22,657 nucleotides of DNA from JALHMQ01 sp037441125 (GTDB lineage: Bacteria; Pseudomonadota; Gammaproteobacteria; Burkholderiales; Burkholderiaceae_F): contig JBBIST010000052.1 of assembly GCA_037441125.1 (NCBI GenBank), positions 1-22,657 on the forward strand, in the 5' to 3' direction. The stretch's first letter is position 1; every line of letters starts with the position of its first letter. The notes beneath the pieces were generated by a model that saw only the letters and a list, made by a program, of their open reading frames with translations, had not been told where the DNA came from and did no database searches. The translations under genes were made by a program, and so were the position numbers. Of the stretch, positions 13,978-21,808 are shown piece after piece.

Positions 13978-15240
13978 ATGGACAAGCTCAGGATCGAGGG
14001 CGGCCTGCCGCTGCGCGGCGAAGTGGCGGTGGCCGGGGCGAAGAACGCGGCACTGCCGATCCTGGCTGCAGCACTGCTCACGCGCGAGCCGGTGCGGATT
14101 TCGAACGTGCCGCAACTGGCCGACGTGGCGACCATGGCGCGACTGCTGCGCGGCATGGGCGCCGCGGTCGAACGCAGCGGCGACGAAGTGACGGTGCGCG
14201 CCGCCGAGCTCGGCTCGACCGAGGCGCCGTACGAGCTGGTCAAGACGATGCGTGCCTCGGTGCTCGTGCTCGGCCCGCTGCTGGCGCGCGCCGGCGCCGC
14301 GCGCGTGTCGCTGCCGGGCGGCTGTGCCATCGGTGCGCGCCCGGTCGACCAGCACATCAAGGGCCTGCAAGCACTCGGCGCCGAGATCCGCATCGAGCAT
14401 GGTTACGTCGTGGCGCGCGCGCCGCGGCTCAAGGGCACGCGCATCGTCACCGACATGGTGACCGTCACCGGCACCGAGAACCTGCTGATGGCCGCCTGCT
14501 TGGCCGAGGGCGAGACGGTGATCGAGAACGCCGCGCGCGAGCCCGAGGTGGTCGACCTGGCGCGCCTGCTGGCGGCGATGGGTGCGCGCATCCGCGGCGC
14601 CGGCAGCGATCGCATCGTCGTCCAGGGCGTGGCGCGGCTGCACGGCGCCGAGCATCGCGTGATGCCCGACCGGATCGAGACCGGCACCTTCGCCGCCGCG
14701 GCGCTGGCAAGCGGCCTGTTCGGCGCCGCCGATGTCCTGCTCGCCGGTGCTGCGCCCGACACCCTCGATGCGGTGCTCGCCAAGCTGCGCGATGCCGGCG
14801 CGCGCATCGAGGTCGGCGGCGACTGGATCCGCGTGCGCGCCGGCGGCCGGCCGCAGGCGGTGAGCCTGCGCACCGCGCCCTATCCGGCGTTCCCGACCGA
14901 CATGCAGGCGCAGATCATGGCGCTCGACTGCGTGGCTGCGGGGGTGAGCCGGATCACCGAGACGATCTTCGAGAACCGCTTCATGCACGTGCTCGAGCTG
15001 CAGCGCCTCGGTGCCGAGATCGCGATCGAGGGCAACACCGCGGTCGTGCAGGGTGTGCCGCTGCTGTCCGGCGCGCGCGTGATGGCCACCGACCTGCGCG
15101 CCTCGGCCGGCCTGGTGATCGCGGCGCTGGTGGCCGAGGGCGAGACCGTGGTCGACCGCATCTACCATCTCGATCGCGGCTACGATCGCATGGAGGCTCG
15201 CTTGCAGGCGCTGGGTGCGCGGATCGAGCGGGTCAAATGA
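13978..15240 (+). CDS. murA: UDP-N-acetylglucosamine 1-carboxyvinyltransferase
   Basis: MurA transfers enolpyruvate from phosphoenolpyruvate to UDP-GlcNAc, the first committed step of peptidoglycan synthesis. The 420-residue product matches the E. coli length (419). K22 and N23 in GAKNAALP and catalytic C116 in PGGCAIGARPVDQHI are present, so the enzyme should be of the usual fosfomycin-sensitive (Cys) type. The C-terminal YDRMEARLQALGARIERVK is canonical. ATG 13978 gives the standard N-terminus MDKLRIEGG. Its stop lies in the sequence CAAATGA, which recurs at the hisG start (see the inserted element). Confidence 0.97.
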   Translation: MDKLRIEGGLPLRGEVAVAGAKNAALPILAAALLTREPVRISNVPQLADVATMARLLRGMGAAVERSGDEVTVRAAELGSTEAPYELVKTMRASVLVLGPLLARAGAARVSLPGGCAIGARPVDQHIKGLQALGAEIRIEHGYVVARAPRLKGTRIVTDMVTVTGTENLLMAACLAEGETVIENAAREPEVVDLARLLAAMGARIRGAGSDRIVVQGVARLHGAEHRVMPDRIETGTFAAAALASGLFGAADVLLAGAAPDTLDAVLAKLRDAGARIEVGGDWIRVRAGGRPQAVSLRTAPYPAFPTDMQAQIMALDCVAAGVSRITETIFENRFMHVLELQRLGAEIAIEGNTAVVQGVPLLSGARVMATDLRASAGLVIAALVAEGETVVDRIYHLDRGYDRMEARLQALGARIERVK

Positions 15241-15374
15241 AAGATGACGCCGCTGGCGCGGCTATGGCGGCGCTGCTTCGCAGCGCCTATGAAGGCCGGA
15301 TCGCGCCTTCATCGCCGGCGCAGCCGGCATCATTCGTCATTGGCGGCGCAGCCGCCGTCATGCAATGCAAATGA
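15237..15374 (+). CDS. Possible 45-residue small ORF between murA and hisG
   Basis: ATG 15237 overlaps the murA stop (ATGA). The frame runs for 45 codons and ends at TGA 15372-15374, which overlaps an ATG of hisG (again ATGA). The peptide starts MKDDAAGAAMAALLRSAYEG and ends FVIGGAAAVMQCK, with no family known to me. Its third codon positions hold more A and T (GCT, CTT, TAT, TCA, ATT) than neighbouring genes. The same DNA is a chain of inverted repeats, so the ORF may simply be a by-product of an inserted element that happens to keep ribosomes moving into hisG. Confidence 0.35.
   Translation: MKDDAAGAAMAALLRSAYEGRIAPSSPAQPASFVIGGAAAVMQCK
15241..15374. mobile_element. Insertion-like hairpin cluster at the murA-hisG junction
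   Basis: Five short hairpins follow one another: 15249-15262 (5-bp stem), 15269-15287 (8-bp stem, loop TTC), 15289-15312 (8-bp stem ATGAAGGC/GCCTTCAT), 15314-15328 and 15342-15356 (6-bp stems, loop GCA). ATGACG at 15244-15249 and CGTCAT at 15356-15361 form near-terminal inverted repeats. The direct repeat CAAATGA occurs at 15234-15240 and again at 15368-15374, like a 7-bp target-site duplication. Removing one copy plus the element restores a murA stop overlapping the hisG ATG. I interpret it as a REP- or MITE-like element; no transposase is nearby. Confidence 0.55.
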
Positions 15375-16027
15375 TTACCTTCGCCCTGTCCAAAGGACGC
15401 ATTTTCGACGAGGCGGCGCCGCTGCTGGCGCGAGCCGGCATCGTTTCGGCCGAGGATCCGGAGCGGTCGCGGCGGCTGATCATCGCCACCTCGGATCCGG
15501 GCGTGCGCATCGTCGTCGTGCGCGCCTCGGACGTGCCGACCTACGTCCAGTACGGGGCGGCCGAACTCGGTGTCGCCGGCCGCGACGTGCTGCTCGAGCA
15601 CGGCGGCGACGGGCTGTACGTGCCGCTCGATCTCGGCATCGGCCGCTGCCGGCTGTGCGTGGCGGCGCCGCGCGCCTTCGACTACGCCGCCGCCGTGCGC
15701 CGCGGCGCGCGCCTGCGGGTGGCGACCAAGTACACCGAGTGCGCGCGCGAGCACTTCGCCGCCAAGGGCGTGCACGTCGACCTGATCAAGCTCTATGGCT
15801 CGATGGAGCTGGCGCCGCTGGCGGGGCTGGCGGACGCGATCGTCGACCTGGTCTCGTCCGGCAACACGCTGCGCGCGAACGATCTGGTCGAGGTCGAGGA
15901 AATCGTGCCGATCACCTCGCGTCTGATCGTCAACCAGGCGGCGCTCAAGACCCGCCGCGCGGCGCTGGCGCCGCTGATCGAACGGCTCGAGGCAGCGGTG
16001 ACGGCCGACGCCGAGGCGGTGCGATGA
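15371..16027 (+). CDS. hisG: ATP phosphoribosyltransferase catalytic subunit, short form
   Basis: HisG joins ATP and PRPP to make phosphoribosyl-ATP, the first step of histidine synthesis. From ATG 15371 the product has 218 residues, begins MITFALSKGRIFDEAAPLL as family members do, and contains the PRPP-binding stretch AIVDLVSSGNTLRAND. ATG 15365 would add only two residues. The C-terminal regulatory domain of long HisG is absent. Short HisG normally works as a hetero-octamer with HisZ, which must be encoded elsewhere. The stop overlaps hisD by ATGA. No Shine-Dalgarno is visible; translation may depend on ribosomes arriving from upstream. Confidence 0.95.
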   Translation: MITFALSKGRIFDEAAPLLARAGIVSAEDPERSRRLIIATSDPGVRIVVVRASDVPTYVQYGAAELGVAGRDVLLEHGGDGLYVPLDLGIGRCRLCVAAPRAFDYAAAVRRGARLRVATKYTECAREHFAAKGVHVDLIKLYGSMELAPLAGLADAIVDLVSSGNTLRANDLVEVEEIVPITSRLIVNQAALKTRRAALAPLIERLEAAVTADAEAVR

Positions 16028-17334
16028 AGCCGCGCATCCTCGACACCGCCGCGCCCGGCTTCGAGGCCGAGTTCGGCACCCTGGTGGCGCTCGACAGCGC
16101 CCTGGACCCGGAGATCGAGGCCGTGGCCTCGGCGATCGTCGCCGACGTGCGCCGCCGCGGCGACGCGGCGCTGCTCGAGTACACGAACCGCTTCGACCGC
16201 ATGCAGGCGCCGTCGGTGGCCGCGCTCGAGATCGGCGCTGAAGAGATGCGCGCCGCCTTCGACGGTCTGGGCGCGGCGCAGCGCCAGGCGCTGGCGGCGG
16301 CCGCCGAGCGCGTGCGCGCCTTCCACCAGCGCCAGCACGAGCGCCTGCTCGCCGGCGACTGGACCGACACCGAAGCCGACGGCACCGTCACCGGCCAGCG
16401 CATCACCGCGCTCGAACGCGTCGGCCTGTACGTTCCCGGCGGCAAGGCGGCCTATCCGTCGTCGGTGCTGATGAATGCGATTCCGGCGCGGGTCGCGGGG
16501 GTGCCGGAGCTGATCATGGTCGTGCCGACGCCGGATGGCGAACGCAACCGGCTGGTGCTGGCCGCCGCCCATCTTGCTGGCGTGTCGCGCGCCTTCGCGG
16601 TCGGCGGCGCACAGGCGGTGGCCGCACTCGCCTACGGCACGGCGACGATTCCGGCGGTGGACAAGATCGTCGGCCCGGGCAACGCCTACGTGGCGGCGGC
16701 CAAGCGGCGCGTGTTCGGCACGGTCGGCATCGACATGATCGCCGGCCCGACCGAGATCTTCGTCGTCAGCGACGGCCACGGCGACCCCGACTGGGTGGCG
16801 ATGGACCTGTTCTCGCAGGCCGAGCACGACGAACTGGCGCAGGCGCTGCTCGCCTGCCCGCAGCGCGATTTCGTCGCGGCGGTGGCAGCGGCGATCGAGC
16901 GCCTGCTGCCGGCGCAGCCGCGACGCGAGATCATCGCCGCCTCGTTCGCCCGGCGCGGCGCGCTGATCGTCACCCGCGACCTCGATGAGGCGCTGGCGCT
17001 GTGCAACCGCGTCGCGCCCGAGCACATGGAGCTGCTCGCCGCCGACGCGCCGGCGCTGCTGCCCAAGGTGCGCCATGCGGGCGCGATCTTCATCGGTCAT
17101 TACTCGTCCGAGGCGCTCGGCGACTACTGCGCCGGCCCGAATCACGTGCTGCCGACCGTGCGCAGCGCGCGCTTTTCGTCACCGCTGGGCGTGTACGACT
17201 TCGTCAAGCGCTCGAACATCATCGCCGTGTCGCAGTCCGGTGCGCGCCGGCTGGGGCCGATCGCCGCCGAGCTGGCGCGCGGCGAGCAACTGATCGCGCA
17301 CGCGATGAGCGCCGAGCTCAGGATGCAGCGGTGA
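16024..17334 (+). CDS. hisD: Histidinol dehydrogenase
   Basis: HisD oxidises L-histidinol to L-histidine in two NAD-dependent steps, the end of the pathway. The 436-residue protein has the expected motifs: GLYVPGGKAAYPSSVLMNAIPA, VDKIVGPGNAYVAAAKR, IDMIAGPTEIFVV, the zinc/catalytic SQAEHD, APEHMELLA, and the terminal GPNHVLPT region. The length is normal (about 430-440). The start overlaps hisG by four bases and the stop overlaps the hisC GTG (GTGA), so three genes are translationally linked. Confidence 0.97.
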   Translation: MKPRILDTAAPGFEAEFGTLVALDSALDPEIEAVASAIVADVRRRGDAALLEYTNRFDRMQAPSVAALEIGAEEMRAAFDGLGAAQRQALAAAAERVRAFHQRQHERLLAGDWTDTEADGTVTGQRITALERVGLYVPGGKAAYPSSVLMNAIPARVAGVPELIMVVPTPDGERNRLVLAAAHLAGVSRAFAVGGAQAVAALAYGTATIPAVDKIVGPGNAYVAAAKRRVFGTVGIDMIAGPTEIFVVSDGHGDPDWVAMDLFSQAEHDELAQALLACPQRDFVAAVAAAIERLLPAQPRREIIAASFARRGALIVTRDLDEALALCNRVAPEHMELLAADAPALLPKVRHAGAIFIGHYSSEALGDYCAGPNHVLPTVRSARFSSPLGVYDFVKRSNIIAVSQSGARRLGPIAAELARGEQLIAHAMSAELRMQR

Positions 17335-18428
17335 ACGCGCGCTCGCGAGTGTCCGATCTGTCGCCGATCCGCGACGAGGTGCGCGCCGCCAGCGCCTACC
17401 ACGTGCCGTCCGCGGCCGGGCTGGTCAAGCTCGACGCGATGGAAAATCCGTTCGGCCTGCCGCCGCCGCTGGCGAAGGAACTCGGCGATCGCCTGGCGCA
17501 GGTGGCGCTGAACCGCTACCCGCCGTCCGATCCGGTGCAGTTCAAGCGGCGGCTCGCGCATGCGGCGCAGTTGCCCTCGGGCATGGCGCTGATGCTCGGC
17601 AACGGCTCCGACGAGCTGATCCACCTCGTGATCCAGGCCTGCGCGCGGCCGGGCGCGACCGTGCTGTCGCCGTGGCCGAGCTTCGTCATGTACGAGCTGA
17701 GCGCACGGTTCGACGGCTGCCGCTTCGTCGGCGTGCCGCTGACCGCCGACTTCGCGCTCGATCGCGGCGCGATGCTGGCGGCGATCGCCGAGCACCGGCC
17801 GGCGGTGATCTTCATCGCCTGGCCGAACAATCCGACCGGCAACCTGTTCGACCGCGCGACCGTGACGGCGATTCTCGAGGCCGCGCCCGGGCTGGTCGTG
17901 CTCGACGAGGCCTACCTGCCGTTCGCGCAGGACACCTGGCTGCCGCAACTGGCGCAGCGGCCGAACCTGCTCGTGCTGCGCACGCTGTCCAAGCTCGGCC
18001 TGGCCGGCATCCGGCTCGGCTACCTGTGCGCGGATCCGGCCTGGATCGCCGAGTTCGACAAGCTGCGTCCGCCGTACAACGTCAACGTGCTGAGCCTGGC
18101 GGCGGCCGAGTTCATGCTCGACCACCTGCTGCTGCTCGACCAGCAGGCGGCGACGCTGCGCCGCGAGCGCACGAAGCTACTGGCGGCGCTGCGCGCGTTG
18201 CCGCGCCTCACCGCCTTCGACTCGGCGGCCAACTTCGTGCTGTTTCGCGTCGCCGGCGGGGTCGAGGCGGCCGACCGGGTGTTTGCCGGCCTGAAGGAGC
18301 GCGGCATACTGATCAAGAACGTGGCGCGCACGCACCCGCTGCTGGCCGGCTGCCTGCGCGTGACGGTCGGCGCACCGGACGAGAACTCCCGCTTTCTCGA
18401 TGCGCTGACGAGGACCCTGGCCCCATGA
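17331..18428 (+). CDS. hisC: Histidinol-phosphate aminotransferase
   Basis: HisC is a PLP fold-type I enzyme that transaminates imidazole acetol phosphate with glutamate to give histidinol phosphate. The 365-residue product shows VKLDAMENPFGLP, LNRYPPSDP, LGNGSDELI, IAWPNNPTGN, VLDEAYLPFAQ, and the PLP lysine K221 in RTLSKLGLAGIRLGY. The C-terminal substrate-binding Arg region, GCLRVTVGAPDENSRFLDAL, is intact. The GTG start overlaps the hisD stop, and the stop overlaps the hisB ATG. Length and motifs leave little doubt. Confidence 0.96.
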   Translation: MNARSRVSDLSPIRDEVRAASAYHVPSAAGLVKLDAMENPFGLPPPLAKELGDRLAQVALNRYPPSDPVQFKRRLAHAAQLPSGMALMLGNGSDELIHLVIQACARPGATVLSPWPSFVMYELSARFDGCRFVGVPLTADFALDRGAMLAAIAEHRPAVIFIAWPNNPTGNLFDRATVTAILEAAPGLVVLDEAYLPFAQDTWLPQLAQRPNLLVLRTLSKLGLAGIRLGYLCADPAWIAEFDKLRPPYNVNVLSLAAAEFMLDHLLLLDQQAATLRRERTKLLAALRALPRLTAFDSAANFVLFRVAGGVEAADRVFAGLKERGILIKNVARTHPLLAGCLRVTVGAPDENSRFLDALTRTLAP

Positions 18429-19018
18429 GCGAACGCCACGCCGAAGTCATTCGCAACACCAGCGAGACGCAGATCCGCGTCGTGCTCGATCTCGACGGCA
18501 GCGGCAAGAGCCGGCTGGCGACCGGGATCGGCTTCTTCGACCACATGCTCGACCAGATCGCCCGCCACGGCGCCCTCGACCTGACGGTCGAAGCCCAGGG
18601 CGACCTGCACATCGACGGCCACCACACGGTCGAGGACGTCGGCATCGCCATCGGCCAGGCGCTGGCGCGCGCGGTCGGCGACCGCAAGGGCATCCGCCGC
18701 TACGGCCACGCCTACGTGCCGCTGGACGAGGCGCTGTCGCGCGTGGTGATCGACTTCTCCGGCCGGCCGGGGCTGGAGATGAACGTGCCCTTCACGCGGG
18801 CGACGATCGGCGAGTTCGAGGTCGACCTGGTGCACGAGTTCTTCCAGGGTCTGGTCAATCACGCCCTGGTCACGCTGCACATCGACAACCTGCGCGGCGC
18901 CAACGCGCACCATCAGTGCGAGACCGTGTTCAAGGCCTTCGCCCGCGCGCTGCGCATGGCGGCGGAACTCGATCCGCGCGCCGCGGGCGTCGTTCCCTCG
19001 ACCAAGGGGTGTCTTTGA
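18425..19018 (+). CDS. hisB: Imidazoleglycerol-phosphate dehydratase (monofunctional)
   Basis: HisB dehydrates imidazole glycerol phosphate to imidazole acetol phosphate. The 197-residue protein is the monofunctional type, without the histidinol-phosphatase domain fused in E. coli HisB. That phosphatase must therefore be elsewhere. The di-metal His/Glu motifs are clear: GFFDHMLDQIARH, DGHHTVEDVGI, LVHEFFQGLVNH and ANAHHQCETVFKAFARAL. ATG 18425 overlaps the hisC stop. Confidence 0.97.
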   Translation: MSERHAEVIRNTSETQIRVVLDLDGSGKSRLATGIGFFDHMLDQIARHGALDLTVEAQGDLHIDGHHTVEDVGIAIGQALARAVGDRKGIRRYGHAYVPLDEALSRVVIDFSGRPGLEMNVPFTRATIGEFEVDLVHEFFQGLVNHALVTLHIDNLRGANAHHQCETVFKAFARALRMAAELDPRAAGVVPSTKGCL

Positions 19019-19034
19019 TCGGGGCCTGTCCGAA

Positions 19035-19682
19035 GTGATCGTCGTCGTCGACTACGGCATGGGCAACCTGCGCTCGGTGGCCAAGGCGCTCGAGCACGTC
19101 GCGCCCGGGCAGACCGTGCGCATCAGCGCCCAGGCGAGGGAGATCGACGCCGCCGACCGCGTCGTGCTGCCCGGCCAGGGGGCGCTGCCCGACTGCATGC
19201 GCCACTTGCGCGAGGCGGGACTGGAAGATGCGGTGCGGCGCGCGGCGCAGGCCAAGCCGCTGCTTGCGGTGTGCATCGGCGAGCAGATGCTGTTCGAATG
19301 GTCGGAGGAAAGCCGCACCGCGGGCGAGCGCACGCCCGGGCTCGGGCGCTTCGCCGGCGGTGTGGTGCGCTTCCGCGACGAGCGTCTGCGACAGGCCGAC
19401 GGCGCCGTGCTGAAGGTGCCGCACATGGGCTGGAACCGCGTGCGCCAGACGGCGCCGCATCCGCTCTGGCACGGGGTGGCCGACGACAGCTACTTCTACT
19501 TCGTCCACAGCTACCACGTGTGTCCCGACGATCCGCGTCTGACCGCCGGCACCTGCGACTACGGCGGCGTCTTTACCTGTGTGGTGGCGGCGGATAATAT
19601 TTTCGCCACTCAGTTCCATCCGGAAAAAAGCGCTGCCGCCGGTCTGCGCATCTACGAGAACTTCACGCGCTGGAACCCCTGA
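19035..19682 (+). CDS. hisH: Imidazole glycerol phosphate synthase, glutaminase subunit
   Basis: HisH hydrolyses glutamine and passes ammonia to HisF. The 215-residue class I glutamine amidotransferase has VDYGMGNLRSV at the N-terminus and the oxyanion strand VVLPGQGALPDC. Nucleophile C80 lies in LAVCIGEQMLF, and H195 and E197 in QFHPEKS complete the triad. The GEQMLF variant after the catalytic Cys is, from memory, common in Betaproteobacteria. The GTG start lies 16 bp after hisB and has only a poor ribosome site. Confidence 0.96.
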   Translation: MIVVVDYGMGNLRSVAKALEHVAPGQTVRISAQAREIDAADRVVLPGQGALPDCMRHLREAGLEDAVRRAAQAKPLLAVCIGEQMLFEWSEESRTAGERTPGLGRFAGGVVRFRDERLRQADGAVLKVPHMGWNRVRQTAPHPLWHGVADDSYFYFVHSYHVCPDDPRLTAGTCDYGGVFTCVVAADNIFATQFHPEKSAAAGLRIYENFTRWNP

Positions 19683-19778
19683 CCGCTGCGGCTCGCCGCC
19701 GCCGCGCGCTCTCCTGACTCTCCTGCCGTCCTTCCTCCCGCTGCGCTTGCGCCTCGCTGATGCTGCGCTCCTGATGCC
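19683..19778 (+). promoter_or_regulatory. Pyrimidine-rich, C-rich gap between hisH and hisA (possible Rho-utilisation-like site)
   Basis: The 96-bp gap contains a tract of C and T from about 19709 to 19740 with the repeat CTCTCCTGA-CTCTCCTGC, then GCTGCGC twice near 19739-19770. Such C-rich, G-poor RNA resembles Rho loading sites. Read on the other strand it contains two AGGAGAG blocks. No ribosome site precedes hisA. The function is speculative. Confidence 0.25.
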
Positions 19779-20519
19779 ATGCTTCTCATTCCGGCGATCG
19801 ACCTCAAAGACGGCCACTGCGTGCGCCTGCGCCAGGGCGACCTCGGCACGGCGACCGTGTTCTCGGACGACCCGGTGGCAATGGCGCGGCGCTGGGTCGA
19901 ACTCGGCGCGCGCCGCCTGCACATCGTCGATCTGAACGGTGCCCGCTCGGGCCGGCCGGTCAACGAGCCGGTGATCCGCCGGATCGTCGAGGCGGTCGGC
20001 GAGCAGGTGCCGGTGCAACTGGGCGGCGGGCTGCGCGACCTCGATCTGATCGAGCGCTACATCGACGACGGCGTGCGCTACGTGGTGATCGGCACTGCCG
20101 CGGTCAAGAACCCGGGTTTCCTGCAGGACGCGTGCAGCGCCTTCGGCGGCCACGTGGTGGTGGCGCTCGATGCCAAGGGCGGCAAGGTCGCCACCGACGG
20201 CTGGAGCAAACTCACCGGCCACGACGTAATCGACCTGGCGTGCAAGTTCGAGGACTACGGCGTCGATGCGATCCTGTACACCGACATCGGCCGCGACGGC
20301 ATGCTGACCGGAGTCAACATCGAGGCCACGGTGGAGCTGGCGCGGGCGGTGAAGATCCCGGTGCTCGCCAGCGGCGGCGTGCGCGACCTGGCCGACATCG
20401 ACCGCCTGTGCGCGATCGAGGACGAAGGCGTCGAGGGCGTGATCCTCGGCCGCTCGCTGTACGAAGGCACGCTCGACTTCGCCGCAGCGCAGGCGCGCGT
20501 CGAAGCACTGAAGCGCTGA
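19779..20519 (+). CDS. hisA: ProFAR isomerase (phosphoribosylformimino-5-aminoimidazole carboxamide ribotide isomerase)
   Basis: HisA opens the ribose of ProFAR by an Amadori rearrangement to give PRFAR, the substrate of HisF. The 246-residue (beta/alpha)8 barrel has D8 in LIPAIDLKDG and D131 in VVALDAKGG as the acid-base pair. It shows the half-barrel phosphate loops LGGGLRDL, VVIGTAAVKNP and VLASGGVRDLADI, and GVILGRSLYEGTLDF at the C-terminus. The canonical N-terminus fixes ATG 19779 although no Shine-Dalgarno is visible. Confidence 0.97.
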   Translation: MLLIPAIDLKDGHCVRLRQGDLGTATVFSDDPVAMARRWVELGARRLHIVDLNGARSGRPVNEPVIRRIVEAVGEQVPVQLGGGLRDLDLIERYIDDGVRYVVIGTAAVKNPGFLQDACSAFGGHVVVALDAKGGKVATDGWSKLTGHDVIDLACKFEDYGVDAILYTDIGRDGMLTGVNIEATVELARAVKIPVLASGGVRDLADIDRLCAIEDEGVEGVILGRSLYEGTLDFAAAQARVEALKR

Positions 20520-20521
20520 CC

Positions 20522-20537
20522 GCCGGCATGCGCCGGC
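20522..20537 (+). other. GCCGGC inverted repeat between hisA and hisF
   Basis: GCCGGC, spacer ATGC, GCCGGC forms a 6-bp stem 2 bp after the hisA stop, followed by further GCCGGC-like sequence. There is no T-tract. It may be an RNA-stability or weak termination signal. Confidence 0.3.
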
Positions 20538-20563
20538 AGCGCTTGGCCGGCGCCGCGCCGCAG

Positions 20564-20569
20564 TAAGCT
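20564..20569 (+). promoter_or_regulatory. -10-like hexamer immediately upstream of hisF
   Basis: TAAGCT ends 6 bases before the hisF ATG, so a transcript started from it would begin at or next to the ATG. A TTGGCC at 20543-20548 could be a -35, but the spacing would be only 15 bp. No Shine-Dalgarno precedes hisF. Confidence 0.3.
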
Positions 20570-20575
20570 TCGCGC

Positions 20576-21352
<777 letters not shown>

Positions 21353-21364
21353 AGCGGCGCGATC

Positions 21365-21424
21365 ATGAGCCCGCCGGGCCGCCCCAAGGGCGAATCCCTT
21401 CGCGCGCAGCGCGAAGGCAGTCCA
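21365..21424 (+). repeat. 60-bp hairpin element in front of hisI (SPPGRPKGE-type repeat)
   Basis: The sequence from ATG 21365 to just before ATG 21425 reads in frame as MSPPGRPKGESLRAQREGSP and then joins hisI. I recall near-identical peptides at the start of unrelated proteins in Burkholderiales, which marks it as a dispersed repeat rather than a HisI domain. It contains a perfect 9-bp stem, CCTTCGCGC/GCGCGAAGG, with loop GCA at 21397-21417. Two 4-bp stems lie at 21369-21379 and 21381-21391. The length of 60 keeps the reading frame. Confidence 0.65.
21413..21417 (+). promoter_or_regulatory. hisI: Likely hisI ribosome binding site inside the hairpin stem
   Basis: GAAGG lies 7 bases before ATG 21425, a good Shine-Dalgarno distance. 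It also forms the end of the 3' arm of the 9-bp stem at 21397-21417. Folding of this RNA would hide the site. Confidence 0.45.
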
Positions 21425-21808
21425 ATGGACTGGCTCGACCAACTGCGCTTCGACGCCCAGGGCCTGGTGCCGGTGATCGCGCAGGACGCAGCCAGCGGCC
21501 GCGTGCTGATGGTCGCCTGGGCCAACGCCGAGGCGCTGCGCGAGACCGCCGCCAGCGGCCAGGCGGTCTACTGGTCGCGCTCGCGCGCCAGACTGTGGCG
21601 CAAGGGCGAGGACAGCGGCCACCGGCAGGCCGTGCGCGAGATCCGGCTCGACTGCGACGGCGACGTCGTGCTGTACGCTGTCGAGCAGGCGGGCGGCATC
21701 GCCTGCCACACCGGACGCGAGAGCTGCTTTTACCGGCGGCTCGACGGCGACCGCTGGAGCGCGGTCGATCCGGTGCTCAGGGATCCCGAACTCATCTACC
21801 GCAAATGA
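21425..21808 (+). CDS. hisI: Phosphoribosyl-AMP cyclohydrolase
   Basis: HisI opens the adenine ring of phosphoribosyl-AMP, the third step of histidine synthesis. From ATG 21425 the 127-residue product matches the single-domain enzyme. It has LVPVIAQDAASGRVLMVAWAN, YWSRSRARLWRKGEDSGH, the metal-binding DCDGD (76-80), and the zinc cysteines C77, C94 and C101 in ACHTGRESCFYR. An upstream ATG (21365) would add 20 residues derived from a repeat element; I reject that as the native start although it is in frame. The stop overlaps hisE by ATGA. HisI and HisE are separate proteins here, unlike the fused E. coli form. Confidence 0.96.
   Translation: MDWLDQLRFDAQGLVPVIAQDAASGRVLMVAWANAEALRETAASGQAVYWSRSRARLWRKGEDSGHRQAVREIRLDCDGDVVLYAVEQAGGIACHTGRESCFYRRLDGDRWSAVDPVLRDPELIYRK

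Noticed and set aside
13744..15168. 474-residue minus-strand ORF opposite murA
   Set aside because: It is an antisense shadow of murA with typical Ala/His/Arg/Asp composition and no recognisable family.
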